A stretch of DNA of 64,000 bases from Parvibaculum sp. (GCA_017642695.1 JAEPQD010000001.1:62001-126000); one strand, 5' to 3'. Shown: positions 9,717-18,346, counted from the stretch's first letter. A program made the numbers and translations. Notes: generated from the letters alone by a model not told the origin.

Positions 9717-10262
9717 CGCCTCGAGCGGGCTCGCCGTATAGCGGTTAACCGGAAAAAGACGCAGGAATCTGCGAAGAAACCTACCTATCCCCCTGTGATA
9801 ACTGTCCTTTTCGTACCCCGCCTTCCAAAGACGGGGTTTTTGTGCTATATATGTCGCATAGACAAATTCCGCGAATACCAAGCGCACCTAACCGAAAGAT
9901 GTATCTCTCGTCCAAATGCGCAAAGGGTGTTTAACCTGTCTCCGGCCTGTGGCTCGAAAATCGGGGTGCTGGCCGAAAATCTGATGGTGCCAGGAGCCCT
10001 GGACAGAGATCGGCTTGGTGTTCCGGAGCGTATAAGCCGGTGACCGCGTTCGACATGCCAAGTTCGGCGTCATCAGCAAAGGCCGGTCTTCGTTGTCGAT
10101 GACTGAGTGTCGGGGCTGCTAGCGGCTCCGGTGACGTTACTCGACGGCCCGGCGATAGACAGGCCAGGAACAGTCGCGGGCGTGCAATGCGAAGCCGGTG
10201 AGGAAGGCATGGAGCCTTCTTTCGGCCTTTGGAACTTAGAAAGGCTGGGTACAGGAAAGACG
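9717..10262. other. Long non-coding region between fdxA and carD
   Basis: About 546 bases. The first part ends in the fdxA terminator. The rest carries only short open frames without family resemblance or good ribosome sites. A long leader for carD is possible; I cannot identify a riboswitch or small RNA here. Confidence 0.5.
9815..9841 (+). terminator. Rho-independent terminator after fdxA
   Basis: ACCCCG (9815-9820) pairs with CGGGGT (9832-9837); after one C-A mismatch CTT pairs with AAG around a CCA loop. It runs into TTTTT. Confidence 0.75.
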
Positions 10263-11318
10263 ATGGCGAGCAAAACGACGAAGACACCCAAGTCCAAACC
10301 GGCAACCTCGAAGTCCTCGAAGTCGAAGGCCAAAACGGCAAAGCCGGCTGCGAAGACGACGCGCGCAAAAGCGGCAACTGCCAAGACCAAGGCCACGAAG
10401 TCGGCTCCGAAGAGCAAGGCCGCTGCAAAGCCGGCGGCGAAGAAGGCCAAGGCTCCGGCCAAGCCCGCGAAGACAAAGGCGGCCACAAAACCTGCCGCCA
10501 AGGCGGCTCCGAAGCCGAAAGCCAAGACCGCCCCGGCCAAGCCCGCGGCAAAGAAGAAGGCGCCCGAGAAGAAAGTTGCGCCGAAACCTGCTTCGAAGAC
10601 GGCTGGAACGAAGCCAAGCAACGCAGCCAGCAAGCTGATGGCCGCTGCAAAGAGCCGGGCCGAACAGGCGCGGACGACCGCAGAAGCAAAAACCGCCAAA
10701 CGGGCTGCTCCTGCAAAGGCGGCCAAGGCCGAAGCCCCGAAGGCGAAAAGCGAGCCGGCGAAACCCGCCGCGCCGCGACCCAACTTCAAGGCAAAGGAAT
10801 TCGTGGTTTACCCGGCTCACGGCGTCGGTCAGATCCTGGAGATCGAGGAACAGGAAGTGGCGGGCCACAGGCTCGAGCTTTTCGTCATCAACTTTGACAA
10901 GGAGAAAATGACGCTGCGTGTTCCGACCAACAAGGCAGGCGCGGTCGGCATGCGAAAGCTGTCCGATGCCAACGTCGTGGATTCCGCTCTGGAGACGCTG
11001 CGAGGCCGCGCGCGCATCAAGCGCACCATGTGGAGCCGTCGGGCGCAGGAATATGAAGCCAAGATAAACTCCGGCGACCTTATCTCGATCGCTGAAGTTG
11101 TTCGCGATCTCTATCGTTCGGAGCGCCAGCCGGAGCAGTCCTATTCCGAGCGCCAGCTCTACGAAGCAGCCCTTGACCGCATGGCCCGCGAAGTGGCCGC
11201 CGTCGAACGGATCGGCGAGGATGCGGCGATAGAGCGGGTCGAACAGGCACTGCAGGACACCGGCAAGCGCGGAGAGAAGACCCCGAAATCCGACGACGAG
11301 GCCAGCGAAGCAGCCTGA
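10263..11318 (+). CDS. carD: CarD/CdnL-type transcription regulator with a histone-H1-like N-terminal tail
   Basis: A 351-residue protein. Residues 1-175 are almost only Lys, Ala, Pro, Ser and Thr, with repeated AAKPAAKKAKAPAKPAK-like units, as in histone H1 tails. The CarD_CdnL domain begins at about 176: FKAKEFVVYPAHGVGQILEI, then FVINFDKEKMTLRVPTNKAG and WSRRAQEYEAKINSGDLISI, YSERQLYEAALDRMAREVAA. CarD/CdnL binds the RNA polymerase beta subunit and stabilises the open complex, mainly at rRNA and growth genes. The tail would add nonspecific DNA binding. I chose ATG 10263 because AGGAAAG precedes it; an ATG upstream (10107) has no support. It is followed by a near-perfect terminator. Confidence 0.9.
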   Translation: MASKTTKTPKSKPATSKSSKSKAKTAKPAAKTTRAKAATAKTKATKSAPKSKAAAKPAAKKAKAPAKPAKTKAATKPAAKAAPKPKAKTAPAKPAAKKKAPEKKVAPKPASKTAGTKPSNAASKLMAAAKSRAEQARTTAEAKTAKRAAPAKAAKAEAPKAKSEPAKPAAPRPNFKAKEFVVYPAHGVGQILEIEEQEVAGHRLELFVINFDKEKMTLRVPTNKAGAVGMRKLSDANVVDSALETLRGRARIKRTMWSRRAQEYEAKINSGDLISIAEVVRDLYRSERQPEQSYSERQLYEAALDRMAREVAAVERIGEDAAIERVEQALQDTGKRGEKTPKSDDEASEAA

Positions 11319-11344
11319 TTGCCTTGACGGAACGACAGCAATGG

Positions 11345-11372
11345 AAGCCCGGCTCTCGAGCCGGGCTTTTTT
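11345..11372 (+). terminator. Rho-independent terminator after carD
   Basis: A perfect 10-pair stem (11345-11354 with 11359-11368), CTCG tetraloop, and a run of T from the end of the stem. Confidence 0.92.
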
Positions 11373-11507
11373 GTTCCGAAACGGCACCTGCCGACAAAAC
11401 GGAACGTTTTCTCCCACTCAGAGTTGATTTTGGAGGGAGATAAAACAAACGCGATGTCGCGCCAAAGCGGTAAATCAGGCGCTTTTCTGAACAAGCGGGG
11501 TGAACAG

Positions 11508-12401
11508 ATGGCTTACATGGACACTCCAGAAACACAGCGGGCAAACCGCCGCTTCATGAAACAGGCGATGACGGTTCCGCTGCTCGACGAGGACAGGGAA
11601 TTTGAGCTCGCTCGCCGCTGGAAGGAAAACCGTGACGAACAGGCCCTGCACGAGCTGACCCAGGCCTATATGCGTCTCGTCATTTCTCTTGCGACCCGCT
11701 TCCGCAACTACGGTCTGCCCTATGGTGACCTCATGCAGGAGGGGAATGTTGGCCTCATGCAGGCGGCCGCTCGCTTCGAACCGGAACGGGGCGTCCGCTT
11801 CTCGACCTATGCGAGTTGGTGGATCCGCGCGGCGATACAGGACTACATCCTGCGTAATTGGTCGATTGTACGTACCGGCACCACCGCCGCGCACAAGTCG
11901 CTCTTCTTCAATCTCCGCAGATTGCGGGCGCTGATCGCGAACGGCACCCGTCAAAATCTGACCGAGGAAGATCGCATCTTCATCGCAAAACGGCTCGGCG
12001 TCGGAACCGTCGACGTGGCAGCAATCGACGCGCGTCTGATGGCCGGAGATCGCTCTCTCAACACTCCCGTCGGCGATGCATCCAACGAAAGCACGGTGGA
12101 ATGGCAGGACCTTCTGACTTGCGAGCGCCCGCTTCCCGATGAAGAAGTGATGGAAACGCACGACAGAGAACAGAGATCACAGTGGATCGAGGATGCTCTC
12201 GAGAGCCTCAATGAGCGCGAATTGACGATCATCCGGGAGCGGCGGCTGCAGGACAATGCAGTAACGCTCGAAACGCTTGGAGCCCGCCTTGGCATTTCGA
12301 AGGAACGCGTGAGGCAGATCGAGCATGCTGCGCTGAGGAAGCTGCGTGACGCATTGCTGGACAAGGTTCCCGACCCCGAAGAGGCAGGCCTCCTCGCCTG
12401 A
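11508..12401 (+). CDS. rpoH: RNA polymerase heat-shock sigma factor RpoH
   Basis: A 297-residue sigma-70 family protein. Region 2 is LMQEGNVGLMQAAARFEPER and RFSTYASWWIRAAIQDYILR; the RpoH box is HKSLFFNLRRLR; the region 4 helix-turn-helix is LGARLGISKERVRQIEHAAL. Sigma-32 directs RNA polymerase to heat-shock promoters. I place the start at 11508 because AGCGGGGTGA precedes it and the length then matches the family. An ATG at 11454 with GGAGGGAGA is possible, but the spacing is about 17 bases. It is convergent with the M48 protease (7 bases between stops). Alphaproteobacteria often have two rpoH genes; a second copy would lie elsewhere. Confidence 0.92.
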   Translation: MAYMDTPETQRANRRFMKQAMTVPLLDEDREFELARRWKENRDEQALHELTQAYMRLVISLATRFRNYGLPYGDLMQEGNVGLMQAAARFEPERGVRFSTYASWWIRAAIQDYILRNWSIVRTGTTAAHKSLFFNLRRLRALIANGTRQNLTEEDRIFIAKRLGVGTVDVAAIDARLMAGDRSLNTPVGDASNESTVEWQDLLTCERPLPDEEVMETHDREQRSQWIEDALESLNERELTIIRERRLQDNAVTLETLGARLGISKERVRQIEHAALRKLRDALLDKVPDPEEAGLLA

Positions 12402-12408
12402 AGAGCGC

Positions 12409-13881
12409 CTAGTCCGCCACGATCTTGAAACGCTCGCCGGCCACCACTCGCTGACCGGGCTCCAGCCCGTTCAACACGCGAAACCGGTCAGCCTGAAACT
12501 CCGAGTGAACCATGCGTGATGCGAGGGTGCCTATATTGTCGCCGGCCCTTGCGGTGACGATCCGTATCCGCAAGGGTTTTACGGCACGCGCTTCGGCCGC
12601 AGAAATCTTCCGGAAACTCATCACCATCTGACGCATCGCTGAATCGTACTGCTGCCTCGACTGCGGCAGCGTCCCCGTCAGGAAACGGTATACGCGATCC
12701 TCCGAGAACTCGATGGCGACAAGCCGCGCATTGTAGTCACCGATCTTCGTTGTAGCAGTCGCGGCTCTCATACCATTCACGGTGAACCTCTCGAGGCCAC
12801 CAATCCGGATTCCCTGCGCCCACTCGTTCGCCAGGTATTGACCGATCTCCGTACCGGCGGCTTTCCTGCCAGCATCGAATTTCGCGACACTGCGTTGGGG
12901 TCCCTGGATTGCCACCTCAGACGGCGCATTTGTCACCGTGAAACCCGGCGGCGCTTCGAAGGAGAAACGGAGCACGGGGTGGATGAAGGTGCGGTCACGA
13001 ACAACGCCCTCGGAAGGATCGTCCCCATAGAGCATGCCGTCGATCGCCGAGAGATACACATCGCGGGAACGGGTCAGCCCGGCCGGCGGGGCGCCCGCCT
13101 CCTGCGCGTGCCGCCTCGCCGCGGCAACCCTTTCGGGCGTAGCCGGATGGCTTGAAAGCCAGTTGCTCTGCGAAGCGTCATGCGCAGCACCGGCCATCTT
13201 CGATTCGAGCTGATCCTGGGCGTTCATTGAGTTCAGGAAATCGGCTGCGGCATACGGATCGTATCCGGCGTTTGCGAGATACCGGACGCCCAGCATGTCC
13301 GCTTCGTATTCCTGATCTCGCGAATAGCTGGCGAGGAACCCCTGGCCGCCAAGCCCGACGACCTGGTTGACGGCGTTGCTGCCGACAACCGCGCCGAGAA
13401 CGGCGCCAAGGACCGATGTTCCGATGGCTGCCGTCTGCCGTTGCGCGGAGTGCCGCGCAGCGACATGGCCGATTTCGTGACCGATGACGCCCGCGAGTTC
13501 CGCTTCATCATTGACCAGCGCCATCAGTCCGCGCGTCACATAGACATAGCCGCCAGGCAGCGCGAACGCGTTGACGATCGGGCTGTCGAGCACCGTAACG
13601 CGGTAGGGACTGCTCGGCTGGTTTGTCGCCCGGACGATGCGCGCCGTTACCCCGGCGACGTAGGCGCCGAGCTTCTCATCCTCATATGCGCCGCCATAGG
13701 CTTTGAGAATTTTCGGATGCGCCTCGGCGCCCGCCTTGGCCTCCTGCGCGGAAGACATCAACGGCGCGATTTGTCTTTCGCCGGTCGCCGGATTGGTCGT
13801 ACAGGCGGCGAGCACCAGCCCCGCGGAGACAAGCGGCAAGGCTGACGAAAACATCTTCTTCAAGAACACGGAAACTGACAC
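12409..13881 (-). CDS. M48-family zinc metalloprotease lipoprotein with C-terminal LysM-like domain
   Basis: About 490 residues from a GTG at 13881, which has GAGGGA upstream and gives a lipoprotein signal (ALPLVSAGLVLAAC). A longer ATG frame would overlap the next gene and lacks a signal peptide. The active site is GHEIGHVAARHS with the third zinc ligand in DQEYEADMLGVRYLA. It resembles BepA/YfgC-type proteases that watch outer-membrane assembly in the periplasm. The last 50 residues (VTARAGDNIGTLASRMVHSE, GQRVVAGERFKIV) look like a LysM-type domain that could hold it to peptidoglycan. Residues about 370-410 contain a second domain of the family. The gene ends against rpoH in the opposite direction. 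Confidence 0.9.
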   Translation of the reverse strand: MSVSVFLKKMFSSALPLVSAGLVLAACTTNPATGERQIAPLMSSAQEAKAGAEAHPKILKAYGGAYEDEKLGAYVAGVTARIVRATNQPSSPYRVTVLDSPIVNAFALPGGYVYVTRGLMALVNDEAELAGVIGHEIGHVAARHSAQRQTAAIGTSVLGAVLGAVVGSNAVNQVVGLGGQGFLASYSRDQEYEADMLGVRYLANAGYDPYAAADFLNSMNAQDQLESKMAGAAHDASQSNWLSSHPATPERVAAARRHAQEAGAPPAGLTRSRDVYLSAIDGMLYGDDPSEGVVRDRTFIHPVLRFSFEAPPGFTVTNAPSEVAIQGPQRSVAKFDAGRKAAGTEIGQYLANEWAQGIRIGGLERFTVNGMRAATATTKIGDYNARLVAIEFSEDRVYRFLTGTLPQSRQQYDSAMRQMVMSFRKISAAEARAVKPLRIRIVTARAGDNIGTLASRMVHSEFQADRFRVLNGLEPGQRVVAGERFKIVAD

Positions 13882-13931
13882 CAGGTCCCTCGACTTCGTT
13901 CCGTTACGTCCGGCTACCCGGAATGGACGAA

Positions 13932-14831
13932 CTAGTTCTCCCGTTCCAGGAACTCGATCTCCTCCGGATGGGTCACGGCAATCTCCGGTCCGTTGTACCG
14001 GTCCACCCAGCCGCGCACACGAATCTTCCGCCCCAAAAGGACAGACGCCGCCTCGTCGTCCGTGGAAAGGAGAGATGACCACGGCTCATGCTCCAGAAAG
14101 AGCCTAGCGTTCTTGTCGTTTACTGTCACCGTGAAGTCCTCTCGATAATCGTCGCCGAAGTTGAGATAGATGCGCCCACGCACCAACGCTGCGGAAGAAA
14201 TCTCCCCTTCAACCAGTTCGAACCGGCCGACACGTTCGCCAAGAAGCGCTTCATTCGAAGCATCGCGAATATCGTAGAAGGGGTCCTGCCAGATCTCGAG
14301 ACCGGCCCTTCGCGCACTTTGCTCCGCTTCCAGAAGTTCCAGGGCACATGCCCTGTTGTCCCGGAATGTGTAAACGCGGGCAAATCCGACTCGCAGCATT
14401 TCCCGCTGCAGCCACAATGCTTCTTGTCCCTGCCCCGCATAGACATGGGCGAGAATGCGGCCATGCCTGTCGATGCGGGCCCCGCCATATTTCAAGGTAA
14501 TCGTCTTGTCGGCCACGAAGACGGCAAGAGCTTGCTGTGCCTCCTCCGCTTTCGGCCATGGCTCGAAACCCGCGCGCCCAAGTGGCAGCTTCGGGGCCTG
14601 AATGCCGGTCAGACGAACTTCCCGGCCGTCGTCCAGCAGAAGCGTGTCCCCGTCGATGACATCTTCGACCTGCAGACCTTCCTCCCCGGTCTCGAGATCG
14701 CATTCCGCCGCGCGCCCTGTCGCTGGGGAGAGCATTGGCAGCAGAAGCAGACAGAACCACGCCGCAGTCGCAAGGCATCGCGTTACTGACGCACGCCGAC
14801 GCGTGGCAGCAACCAAAGTCAGACCATTCAC
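13932..14831 (-). CDS. Secreted staphylococcal-nuclease-like protein with altered active-site residues
   Basis: A 299-residue protein with a signal peptide (ATAAWFCLLLLPMLSPATGR). The SNase fold is at about 50-180: VEDVIDGDTLLLDDGREVRL, TGIQAPKLPLGR, IDRHGRILAHVYAGQG, WLQREMLRVGFARVY. In SNase the motif after the conserved Arg is D-x-P-E, supplying the Ca ligand Asp40 and base Glu43; here it is Q-A-P-K, so both differ. The first Asp (DGDT) and the Arg of DRHGR remain. The same GIQAPK form occurs widely in alphaproteobacterial relatives as I recall, so it is likely a subfamily trait and not random decay. Residues 190-299 form a second OB-like part. Nuclease activity is doubtful. Confidence 0.85.
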   Translation of the reverse strand: MNGLTLVAATRRRASVTRCLATAAWFCLLLLPMLSPATGRAAECDLETGEEGLQVEDVIDGDTLLLDDGREVRLTGIQAPKLPLGRAGFEPWPKAEEAQQALAVFVADKTITLKYGGARIDRHGRILAHVYAGQGQEALWLQREMLRVGFARVYTFRDNRACALELLEAEQSARRAGLEIWQDPFYDIRDASNEALLGERVGRFELVEGEISSAALVRGRIYLNFGDDYREDFTVTVNDKNARLFLEHEPWSSLLSTDDEAASVLLGRKIRVRGWVDRYNGPEIAVTHPEEIEFLEREN

Positions 14832-14845
14832 TGTGTGCGGATCGC

Positions 14846-15496
14846 TCAGGCCGTCCCTCCGGATCGTGAAGCCTCGGTTCTCAGCGCGATGATCGCCGCC
14901 TCGGTACGATTGCGCACGCCAAGCGTTTGCAGGATCGCATTGACATGGAGCTTGACGGTCGCAATCGAAATTCCGAGAACCCGCGCGATCTCCTGATTGG
15001 AGCGGCCCTTCCCGATCTCGGCAAGCACTTCCTTTTGGCGGGGCGTCAGCTTCTGGTGGCTTGCCGCAGTGAAGGACTGAGAGGCGTCCGCAAGGCCGTC
15101 CGCCTGCGCCGTCAGCAGTATGTCGGGCACATACCGCCCGCCCATTTCCACGAGCCGGAGGGCACTCTCTACGAGATTGATGCCGATATTTTTCGGAATG
15201 AAAGCCGCAGCCCCGAGATCCATGACATCTCGAATGAAACCGGACGACACACGATCACTGAAGACAACCACCCTGGCTTCCGTCGCGGAGAGAACATCCT
15301 CGAGCAAAGCGATATCCGCAGGCGCGGTCGGACTGCCAATATCGATCAGAATCAAGTCCGAAGCGCTCTGGTCGGCCCCGTTGCCGGTGCGCGGCGGACA
15401 GACGACACGCACACTCCCGGCCGGATAGAGCCGGTTCGCGATTGACGACAGCCCCTCGCAAAAGATCGACTGCTCTCCGGTCACGAGTACACGCAT
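14846..15496 (-). CDS. LuxR/FixJ-type response regulator, atypical receiver
   Basis: A 216-residue protein with receiver fold (1-125) and a LuxR helix-turn-helix at about 148-205 (LTPRQKEVLAEIGKGRSNQE, LGISIATVKLHVNAILQTLG). The candidate phosphorylation site is Asp52 in LILIDIGSP and the conserved Lys is in AFIPKN. The acidic pair normally near residue 9 is replaced by GEQ, so metal binding is in doubt. The gene ends 14 bases before the nuclease-like gene, on the same strand, and they could be co-transcribed. No kinase is adjacent; the kinase at 1.4-3.7 kb is a distant candidate only. Confidence 0.88.
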   Translation of the reverse strand: MRVLVTGEQSIFCEGLSSIANRLYPAGSVRVVCPPRTGNGADQSASDLILIDIGSPTAPADIALLEDVLSATEARVVVFSDRVSSGFIRDVMDLGAAAFIPKNIGINLVESALRLVEMGGRYVPDILLTAQADGLADASQSFTAASHQKLTPRQKEVLAEIGKGRSNQEIARVLGISIATVKLHVNAILQTLGVRNRTEAAIIALRTEASRSGGTA

Positions 15497-15758
15497 TTAC
15501 CCCTCCCCCGCACGAACAGCGCGCCGCCGATCACCGCCGGACCAGATATCCCATGAGCCGGACAGCTCCAGTTTCGATGGACAGGATCGATATCAACCTT
15601 TGAGCGTACCGCTAAATGTTTAGAGCCAATTGCGTGGTGGGGCAAAGGCCGCCGGGAAAAACGGCGCTCTCTGGAGATTGCAGGCGCGCGGCGGCTGACG
15701 TAGGTTTCGCGGCGCGGCGCGCTTTCTGGTAGGCCGCACCATTGCCATTGCGTCTTGT

Positions 15759-15835
15759 GACCCCGTAGCTCAGCAGGATAGAGCATCAGATTCCTAATCT
15801 GAGGGTCGCGCGTTCGAATCGCGCCGGGGTCACCA
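15759..15835 (+). tRNA. tRNA-Arg (anticodon CCT)
   Basis: A complete cloverleaf: acceptor GACCCCG/CGGGGTC, D arm GCTC/GAGC, anticodon stem TCAGA/TCTGA around TTCCTAA (anticodon CCT, reads AGG), T arm GCGCG/CGCGC with TTCGAAT, discriminator A and encoded CCA. Confidence 0.97.
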
Positions 15836-16075
15836 CTCACATGTTCAACGCGGCCGAGGCCCTCTTCGCGCGCACGGAGCGCATGCCCCCGCGCCGTCAA
15901 CCGACAAACGGCAATCGCTGTGTCCGAAGCCTCTGCCCGATCAGACAGGCATTGGCGGAGAGCCGGCTTATCGCGCTCAAATCGGAGCAGGGCGCGCTCA
16001 CCAACTGGATGTCGCAAATGGCGCAAGGGATGCTCCACTGGTATAACTTTGTTGGTACCTGCTAAACCCAATATA

Positions 16076-16089
16076 CAAAGATATCTTTG
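16076..16089. promoter_or_regulatory. Candidate operator, perfect palindrome CAAAGATATCTTTG
   Basis: A 14-base perfect palindrome about 150 bases before the S24 regulator start. A weaker copy of the same shape lies 23 bases (about two helical turns) downstream. This layout fits autoregulation by a dimeric repressor; this is inference. Confidence 0.45.
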
Positions 16090-16099
16090 CATATGTCAA

Positions 16100-16111
16100 C
16101 AAGAAATCTTG
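16100..16111. promoter_or_regulatory. Second candidate operator half-palindrome CAAGA-AA-TCTTG
   Basis: The arms CAAGA and TCTTG are perfect with an AA spacer. It shares AAGA..TCTT with the palindrome at 16076-16089. Confidence 0.4.
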
Positions 16112-16234
16112 GTATTCGGACGTGGCCACAGTGAGCGCCTTGTTCCATCGGAAAATCTGCCGAAATTTGCCGGAAATCGTCAGATTGAAGAACCGGTCAG
16201 TGCCAGGATCGTGTCTCGGCGCGAGTGAAATCCC

Positions 16235-16957
16235 GTGACGGTCGCGGCACGCCTGACTCAGATACGCCGATTTCTTGGTCTTTCACAAAAGGACATGGGC
16301 AAGCGAGTCGGCGTCTCGGGCACGACCTGGCAGAATTATGAACTCGAGAACGCATCGCCCAATGCGCATGTGCTCGCGCATCTGTCGGGCGAGGGCTTCG
16401 ACATGAACTGGGTGCTGACCGGCCAGGGCGACATGAGGGGCGGCGCGCCGAAGCTGGAAACGAAGGAGGCCGGCTTCTCCGAACTCGGACCGCGCGAACT
16501 CGCGCGTGACGAGATGGGCGGCGCGGGCCGGCACGTACTGGTGCCGCGGCTGACGCTCCGGACGATCGAAGGCGAGACGGGCGAACGAATGACGGTCGAG
16601 GAGCAAACCATGCTCGACGCGATTTCGTTTCGCCGCGACTTCATCGAGCGGGAACTGAAGGCCGGGACCGGGAACCTCGTCGCGGTCGAAATGCCGGACG
16701 ACTCGATGCAGCCGACCTTCAATCCGGGCGACCTCCTCCTCGCCGACACCTCGGAACCGCACCTGCGCGGCAGCGGCGTCTATGTCTTCGCGAGCGGCGG
16801 CGCGCTGATGGTGAAGCGGCTGCAGATGAAACTCGACGGCGGCGTGACCGTTTCAAGCGACAATGCCGAACGCTACCCGCCCGAAGAGATTGAGCGCGAC
16901 GCGCTCGACAGGGTAAAGATCGTCGGCCGCGTGATCTGGCGCGGCGGACGCCTCTGA
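16235..16957 (+). CDS. HTH-XRE repressor with LexA/CI-like S24 peptidase domain
   Basis: A 240-residue regulator. The N-terminal helix-turn-helix is LSQKDMGKRVGVSGTTWQNY (residues 16-35). The S24 domain holds the catalytic Ser157 in DDSMQPTFNPGD and Lys194 in LMVKRL. Their 37-residue spacing equals that of LexA, so the self-cleavage dyad is intact. Such proteins repress DNA until RecA or another signal triggers cleavage. A possible Ala-Gly cleavage site lies at about 97-98 (GGAGRH). Start is GTG with a weak ribosome site. Two palindromes upstream suggest autoregulation. It lies next to a tRNA, a common phage context, but its GC content matches the host and no phage genes follow. Confidence 0.88.
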   Translation: MTVAARLTQIRRFLGLSQKDMGKRVGVSGTTWQNYELENASPNAHVLAHLSGEGFDMNWVLTGQGDMRGGAPKLETKEAGFSELGPRELARDEMGGAGRHVLVPRLTLRTIEGETGERMTVEEQTMLDAISFRRDFIERELKAGTGNLVAVEMPDDSMQPTFNPGDLLLADTSEPHLRGSGVYVFASGGALMVKRLQMKLDGGVTVSSDNAERYPPEEIERDALDRVKIVGRVIWRGGRL

Positions 16958-16979
16958 CGAAACCGGAACCCGCGCCGCA

Positions 16980-17954
16980 ATGACCAGCCCCGCCCCCTTC
17001 GCCGCCGACGCGAAACGCATCCTCGTCATCAAGCATGGCGCCTTCGGCGACGTGATCCAGGCGGAAGGCGCATTGCACGACATCCGCGAGAACCATCCGG
17101 ATGCCCATATCGCGGTGCTGACCATGCCAGCCTATCGCGCGCTGCTCGCACGCTGCCCTTATCTGGACGAGGTGATCGTGGACGAGCGCGCACCGCGCTG
17201 GCGCCTCGACAGGATGGCAGCACTCCGCAAGCAGCTCCGCGATCAGCGGTTCGACATGGTCTACGACCTGCAGAACTCGAAGCGCACCGCCTTCTACTAC
17301 CGGTGGATGCTGAACGACCGGCGCTGGTCCGGCACGGCGAGAGGATGCAGCCATCCGCACCGCGCCGAGAACCCGAAGAAGATCCGGACGCTCGACCGCC
17401 TCGCCGGGCAGCTCGAGGATGCGGGCCTCACGATACGGCACACGCGAAAGCCCGACGTCTCATGGCTCGCGGACGACGTGACGGCGCTGCTCGAAAAGGC
17501 CCATGTGATGCGCCCCTATATCGTGCTGGTGCCGGGCTGCTCCGCACGCCACCCGCAGAAGCGCTGGCCGCACTACGGCGCACTCGCGGAGAAACTGATC
17601 GACGCGGGATACACCATCGTCATGGCGCCGGGACCGGACGAGATGGAGCTTGCGCGCACGATCCCCGGCATCCGCCTGACCGACACGCACGGACTTCTCA
17701 GCTGGTACGAACTGGCGGGCGTCTTCAAGCGCGCGCTCTTCGTCGTGGGCAACGACACGGGCCCCAGCCACCTCGCCGCGCATATCGGCACGCAAGGTCT
17801 CGCCCTCTTCGGAAACTACTCGCCCGCAGAGCGCACCGGCATCATCCGCGAGAACTTCGGCGTGATCGAGGTGGAAGACCTCGCCGCCCTTCCCGTCGAG
17901 CGCGTCTTCGACGAAGTGACGCGGCGGATCGAGGCTCACTCGAATTCGGTGTAG
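16980..17954 (+). CDS. Family 9 glycosyltransferase (ADP-heptose:LPS heptosyltransferase-like)
   Basis: A 324-residue GT-B protein. RILVIKHGAFGDVIQAEGAL at the N-terminus and VVGNDTGPSHLAAHIGTQGL, ALFGNYSPAERTG near the C-terminus are the marks of family 9, which adds heptose from ADP-heptose to lipopolysaccharide core. The mid region has IVLVPGCSARHPQKRWPHYG. The exact sugar cannot be read from the sequence. Its 3' end overlaps the convergent DUF6165 gene by 19 bases. DUF6165 genes are often found near envelope-sugar genes, which fits. Confidence 0.9.
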   Translation: MTSPAPFAADAKRILVIKHGAFGDVIQAEGALHDIRENHPDAHIAVLTMPAYRALLARCPYLDEVIVDERAPRWRLDRMAALRKQLRDQRFDMVYDLQNSKRTAFYYRWMLNDRRWSGTARGCSHPHRAENPKKIRTLDRLAGQLEDAGLTIRHTRKPDVSWLADDVTALLEKAHVMRPYIVLVPGCSARHPQKRWPHYGALAEKLIDAGYTIVMAPGPDEMELARTIPGIRLTDTHGLLSWYELAGVFKRALFVVGNDTGPSHLAAHIGTQGLALFGNYSPAERTGIIRENFGVIEVEDLAALPVERVFDEVTRRIEAHSNSV

Positions 17955-18346
17955 GACTTCTCTTCGACGATGGCCGAACCCGTGAGGAGATTGATCTCCT
18001 TCTTGAGCGCGGCGCGCTTGTCGTTCTGCTTGTAGACGGAGCGCGCAAGCTCGACGAACCTGGAACCGAAATCCTTGTCCGCCTCGCACTGGCGGATGTC
18101 GTCCTCGATCACCCAGAGTGCTTCGTTGACGGATTTGAGCTCGCCTTCGAGGCGGCGCATCTCCGCGCTGTCTTCGAGATTCGCCTTCCGCGCGTCTTCC
18201 AGAACGGCAAGCTCGTGACGGACATTTGCAAGCTTCGCGGCATCCGACATCCGTTCCGACTTGATGCGCAGAATGGTGATCTTGTCGATCAGCTCGCCGG
18301 GGCCGACCTCGATCATGACGGGCTTGGCGTCTTGCTTCTGTGACAT
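17936..18346 (-). CDS. DUF6165-family protein
   Basis: A 136-residue, largely helical and charged protein. MIEVGPGELIDKITILRIKS at residues 11-30 matches my memory of the DUF6165 family start; the rest is coiled-coil-like with repeated charged heptads. I chose ATG 18346 because upstream frames have no family match and GGAG lies before it. The role is unknown. It converges on the GT9 gene with a 19-base overlap of coding ends, so antisense effects are possible. Confidence 0.82.
   Translation of the reverse strand: MSQKQDAKPVMIEVGPGELIDKITILRIKSERMSDAAKLANVRHELAVLEDARKANLEDSAEMRRLEGELKSVNEALWVIEDDIRQCEADKDFGSRFVELARSVYKQNDKRAALKKEINLLTGSAIVEEKSYTEFE

Larger units (their letters stand above)
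15836..16234. other. Non-coding region between tRNA-Arg and the S24 regulator
   Basis: About 400 bases with no supported gene. The right part is locally AT-richer and holds two palindromes (16076-16089 and 16100-16111), listed separately. No copy of the tRNA 3' end is visible, so I cannot claim an attachment site. Confidence 0.5.

Noticed and set aside
13882..14082. N-terminal extension of the M48 protease from ATG 14082
   Set aside because: It overlaps the nuclease-like gene, and the GTG at 13881 has a ribosome site and yields a proper lipoprotein signal.
15759..16957. Integrated prophage or island at tRNA-Arg
   Set aside because: No integrase, no duplicated tRNA end and host-like composition; only one repressor-like gene.
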